A DNA stretch of 64,000 bases, from contig QZCP01000225.1 of the NCBI GenBank assembly GCA_003956705.1, forward strand, positions 51,073 through 115,072, given 5' to 3'. The stretch's first letter is position 1. Each line of letters begins with the position of its first letter. Below are positions 60,641 to 64,000 of the stretch, piece by piece. The translations under genes and the position numbers were made by a program. Source of the DNA: Brevipalpus yothersi. Taxonomy: Eukaryota; Arthropoda; Arachnida; Trombidiformes; Tenuipalpidae. The notes beneath the pieces are model-generated. The model saw only the letters and a program-made list of their open reading frames with translations, was not told where the DNA came from and did not search any database.

Positions 60641-60815
60641 GTATCTCAAAATTTTTCTACCCATTACACACACACACATACACACACTTGCCGGGCTTAG
60701 TCATCTTTATCCTTTTGGGCATTTGGATCCGGCTTATAGCCTCGAGTCCATCATATCGACCGATTGTCCCAATTACTTTTAAGAATCTTGATCTTCAGTC
60801 CTTCTTTTCGACTTT

Positions 60816-60821
60816 TCTCTC

Positions 60822-60892
<71 letters not shown>
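60816..60892. repeat. (CT)n microsatellite
   Basis: About 77 bp of CT with one CCCT interruption. Confidence 0.95.
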
Positions 60893-60896
<4 letters not shown>

Positions 60897-62983
60897 TCGA
60901 CCGATATAAAGCGATTGGTAGCCACTTATATACAGACACACACATACATACATATCGAAAACCTAAAAGAATGTATCATGAAGCGTCTCTTGATAGAAGG
61001 AACCGGAATACCGTCATCATCTTCTTCTTCCTCCTTTTGCTCTCATCATTTATCTTCTTCTCTCTCTCTTTTGGTGGAAAAAGGAAAAAAGAAGGAGAAA
61101 GAGAGGTGGAATCATTCCGTTTCCCTTGAACTTTCTTATCCATTCTATTCCACTTTTTTTATCGATTCCATTTACCGATTCACAAACATATACACACACA
61201 AACCTTAGCCGATTGAGCTATTTTTGTCAATCAAAAAAGCAACATCTTTCTTTGATGCTTTCACTTTATTAGTTTTGCATTTGATAGATGAGGGTGATTC
61301 TTATTTCATAATATTTCATATTATTTTCTTTTATGTTCATCAGATTAGCGTAATAGGACAGAATTTTCGAATTTAGATGAAGGTCAAAGCTGAAAAAATT
61401 ACTGTTCCATAGGATAGGCTGCTCATCAAGTATTCTCTGAAAAGAAAAATATTTCTCTTCTTGATTTTGATTAAACAGATGAGAGCGGTTGTATAAAGCT
61501 CAGATGGATGAGAAAAATGTGCTCAATATACTCCATCTGATATTCTACAAGCTTATATCTGTATATATTTTTTGAAACTTTTTTGATCGTTCAGAAAGAT
61601 TCAGTATCATTGAGAAATATAGGTGCCAAGTGGACTGATGAAATGTTGAGAAGAAGATGCTCTGAATGTGTTCAACATTGAGCCACCAAAATTTTGGACT
61701 CAATGATTGACTTTTCTCTCATGAAATTTTTGATCTACACACATCGAAAAAAAAACTTTTTCAATCAACCTCTTTCTTGAGAGAAAATCGTTTTTTCTTC
61801 ATATTCTTTTCTCTTCTTCTTATTGCTTTACTTAGTCGGACAAGCCCGCCAAAATTTGACCAATGAATAATATCTTCCAGCTCAGATTCTTTTTTTATCA
61901 TCAGCTCGTGTACTTTCCATGACAGTATATCTCTCTCAAACTCAACTGAAACTAGATTGAGAATACTTCCACGATCGGCCATGATCCATGCCTTGATGAA
62001 AAAATGACAAACAAACAAAAAAAATCTAATAAAACTGCTCCGTAACACACCTCAATATTCTTTTGTTCCTTGATTCCTTAATTCAATGAGTCAAGTAAGA
62101 GTGAAGATAATAACGAAAAATGAGGAATTCATTCTTTTCATTCTTGATGAAATAGTTAGATTTAATTGCAAATTGCTTCTCTCTCTCCCTTGGTGACTTG
62201 AATTCTACTACTACTGTACGGGGTACTGAATTGAAATTCAAGACATACCATGTTATTCTGGTGATAAACCTCTTCACATGCAGACCATTATTGAGTGCAA
62301 ATGAACGATTCTCAAACATTTATGTAAAAAGTTTGAGTTGAAAGTTTTCTTTGTTATTTTTTTTCTTCAAGTTTAACCGTTAAATTAGCATGAAGCTAGT
62401 AGCAGTAGTGTATTCATGAGTAAAGTAGGAGGATTTTTATTGGCTTTTTAAGCTGTCTCATCAATCATTCTTGTTCTTAGTTTTGATTTTAGTACAGACA
62501 CACAAGAACATACAGTCTGATTTGCTTTAGCTTGTTTATTGTGTGTATGTATATCTGAGAGAAGAAAAGTATTCCACATACATGTACTCTGAAATTGGAC
62601 CGGTTAACTTGGATCATAGTTTAATGTATCTAGTTTTTACCTGAAAAAATTCATTACCATTACCCCCACCACAACTTCTACTCACACATGCTACTGTTAT
62701 ATCTACATTCTACTGGTATATGAAGTGTGACCATACAAGTTATCACCATGAAAAAGTTCTGAATTGGATAGGATAAATGAACCATCAATCGATGTCCATA
62801 TTTGAGCTTGATGTCAGACAAGTGCAGCCTCTTCATGATTCACTTCTCTCTCTCTTGCTTATTATATATGCTTTTTTGCTTCCTACAATTTTTGATTCTT
62901 CTATCTGATATCAGACTATATGAATTTTTTTTCTTCTTCAAAATGTATAAGGATCAATTTTCAAGTTCAATCGACTATCCGAA

Positions 62984-63011
62984 ATGGCAATCGGCTTTTA
63001 CCGATTGCCAT
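62984..63011. repeat. Perfect 11-bp hairpin
   Basis: ATGGCAATCGG, six-base loop, CCGATTGCCAT. Not followed by a T run. Confidence 0.9.
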
Positions 63012-63949
63012 GCATAGAAATACCATGAACATTATACGTTTATGCATGTGAAAAGAGAAAATTTTTGAATAGAATTCATTTTGACATATTGGATCCTCTC
63101 TCTCTCCCTACATCTTTTACTCTTTTCACTTGATTTGGTCAAATTCCATCTGATTTGATAATCTACAAGATTGTGCATGGACTTGCAGTAGAAAACATGG
63201 GGTCCTTTCTCTATCAGCTTAACTAAAAGAGTGGAGAGAAAAAATTAAAGATTTAAACTTGACAGTGAATGTATTAGGTTACCATGATCCTTCTTTTTTG
63301 ACACGAAAGATCTGTCAACTTGATACGTGGTTTCATCTATTTTGGAATAGAGAAGAGAGTATTTTTCCTAATTCTCATGATAAAAAAAAGGCTGGATAAA
63401 ATATCTGATCAAAAAAAGATCACTTTTTGGTATGATGAGATGTACTTTGTGAAATGGACAGAAGCCATGGCGTGAATGGATGAAAGAGAACCCATTTTCG
63501 CAATAAGCATGGGAAATGAGAAAGTTTTATCTGTTCAATCATTTTTTCTCCAAGTTAAATTAGAGTTTGATTTGATAATGTAAAAAAAACTGTAAAAAAA
63601 TTATGTATGTGCTACAAAATTTTTTACACTTTTTCCTCCAAAAAAATATTTAGATGAACGTTCAATTAAGAAAACCCACTTGACAGTGAAAAGGGTCAAA
63701 AATTATCACCAAAATGGCTTGGACATTCATTTGATGGTGATCTTTTATATTGACTTGTTAGGAATAAAATACCTTTGATTGGTAGCACAACATTCATTAA
63801 CCTGGGACTATTGAAAGATCTGGAAGAGATAATTTTTTCTTCAAAAAGACCTTTGAATGAATATGAGGAATGAATTCATTTTGGGAATCTATTCTTTCCC
63901 GTTCAAAAGTGTTCTCTAAATGATTTGAATTTGATTTCATTTCAACTTT

Positions 63950-63951
<2 letters not shown>

Positions 63952-64000
<49 letters not shown>
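63952..64000. repeat. (CT)n microsatellite at window end
   Basis: CT run that continues to the last base; its full length is not visible. Confidence 0.95.

Larger units (their letters stand above)
55598..64000. other. Presumed further intron(s) of the lectin-like gene
   Basis: 8.4 kb to the window end with no certain exon. It holds CT arrays (55,965-56,016; 60,816-60,892; 63,952-64,000, cut by the window end), a His-rich minus-strand pair of frames (56,619-56,970), one candidate exon (60,548-60,640) and a perfect 11-bp hairpin (62,984-63,011). Confidence 0.5.

Overview
This is eukaryotic nuclear DNA: AT-rich, intron-bearing (GT..AG introns from 84 bp to more than 9 kb), and full of long (GA)n/(CT)n microsatellites. 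The gene set points to an arthropod. It contains an apical-matrix PAN+ZP protein, a Ski/Sno co-repressor, and an aquaglyceroporin with the NPARD signature. Classical aquaglyceroporins are largely absent from higher insects, so I lean to a chelicerate, perhaps a mite. That is inference; nothing in the window fixes the species.

Layout. 1-7.26 kb: no gene found, microsatellite-rich. 7,262-17,695 (+): a seven-exon gene for a 731-residue membrane-anchored PAN-PAN-PAN-ZP protein of the NompA/trynity/NOAH type, with a furin-like site and one transmembrane helix. Its second intron holds a complete three-exon gene on the opposite strand (10,562-12,027), for a 318-residue secreted helical protein with a Gly/Ala-rich zipper that I cannot assign to a family. 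21,420-30,761 (+): an aquaglyceroporin with six exons (314 residues) and an unannotated-looking alternative last exon (29,619-29,770), giving a second C-terminus (343 residues). 33,430-38,431 (+): a Ski/Sno-family gene of three exons (732 residues) with a tRNA-derived SINE in its first intron. 39,203-39,940 (-): a single-exon TMEM223-like mitochondrial inner-membrane protein, convergent with Ski. 43,810 to at least 55,597 (+): the 5' part of a secreted or membrane protein with a C-type-lectin-like domain. It includes a 27-nt microexon and a 9.3-kb intron, and probably runs past the window.

The genes do not form one pathway. They are separately transcribed neighbours linked by two architectural features: the nested antisense gene, and a ~0.5-kb repeat in inverted copies at 12.3-12.86 kb (in the 5' flank of the nested gene) and 40.95-41.49 kb. 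Most non-coding DNA is AT-rich sequence with GA/CT tracts up to about 220 bp; one contains a 31-N gap. Every splice junction here was deduced from GT/AG signals plus reading-frame continuity. Exon borders inside domain-bearing genes are well supported; untranslated ends, promoters and poly(A) sites are not resolved.
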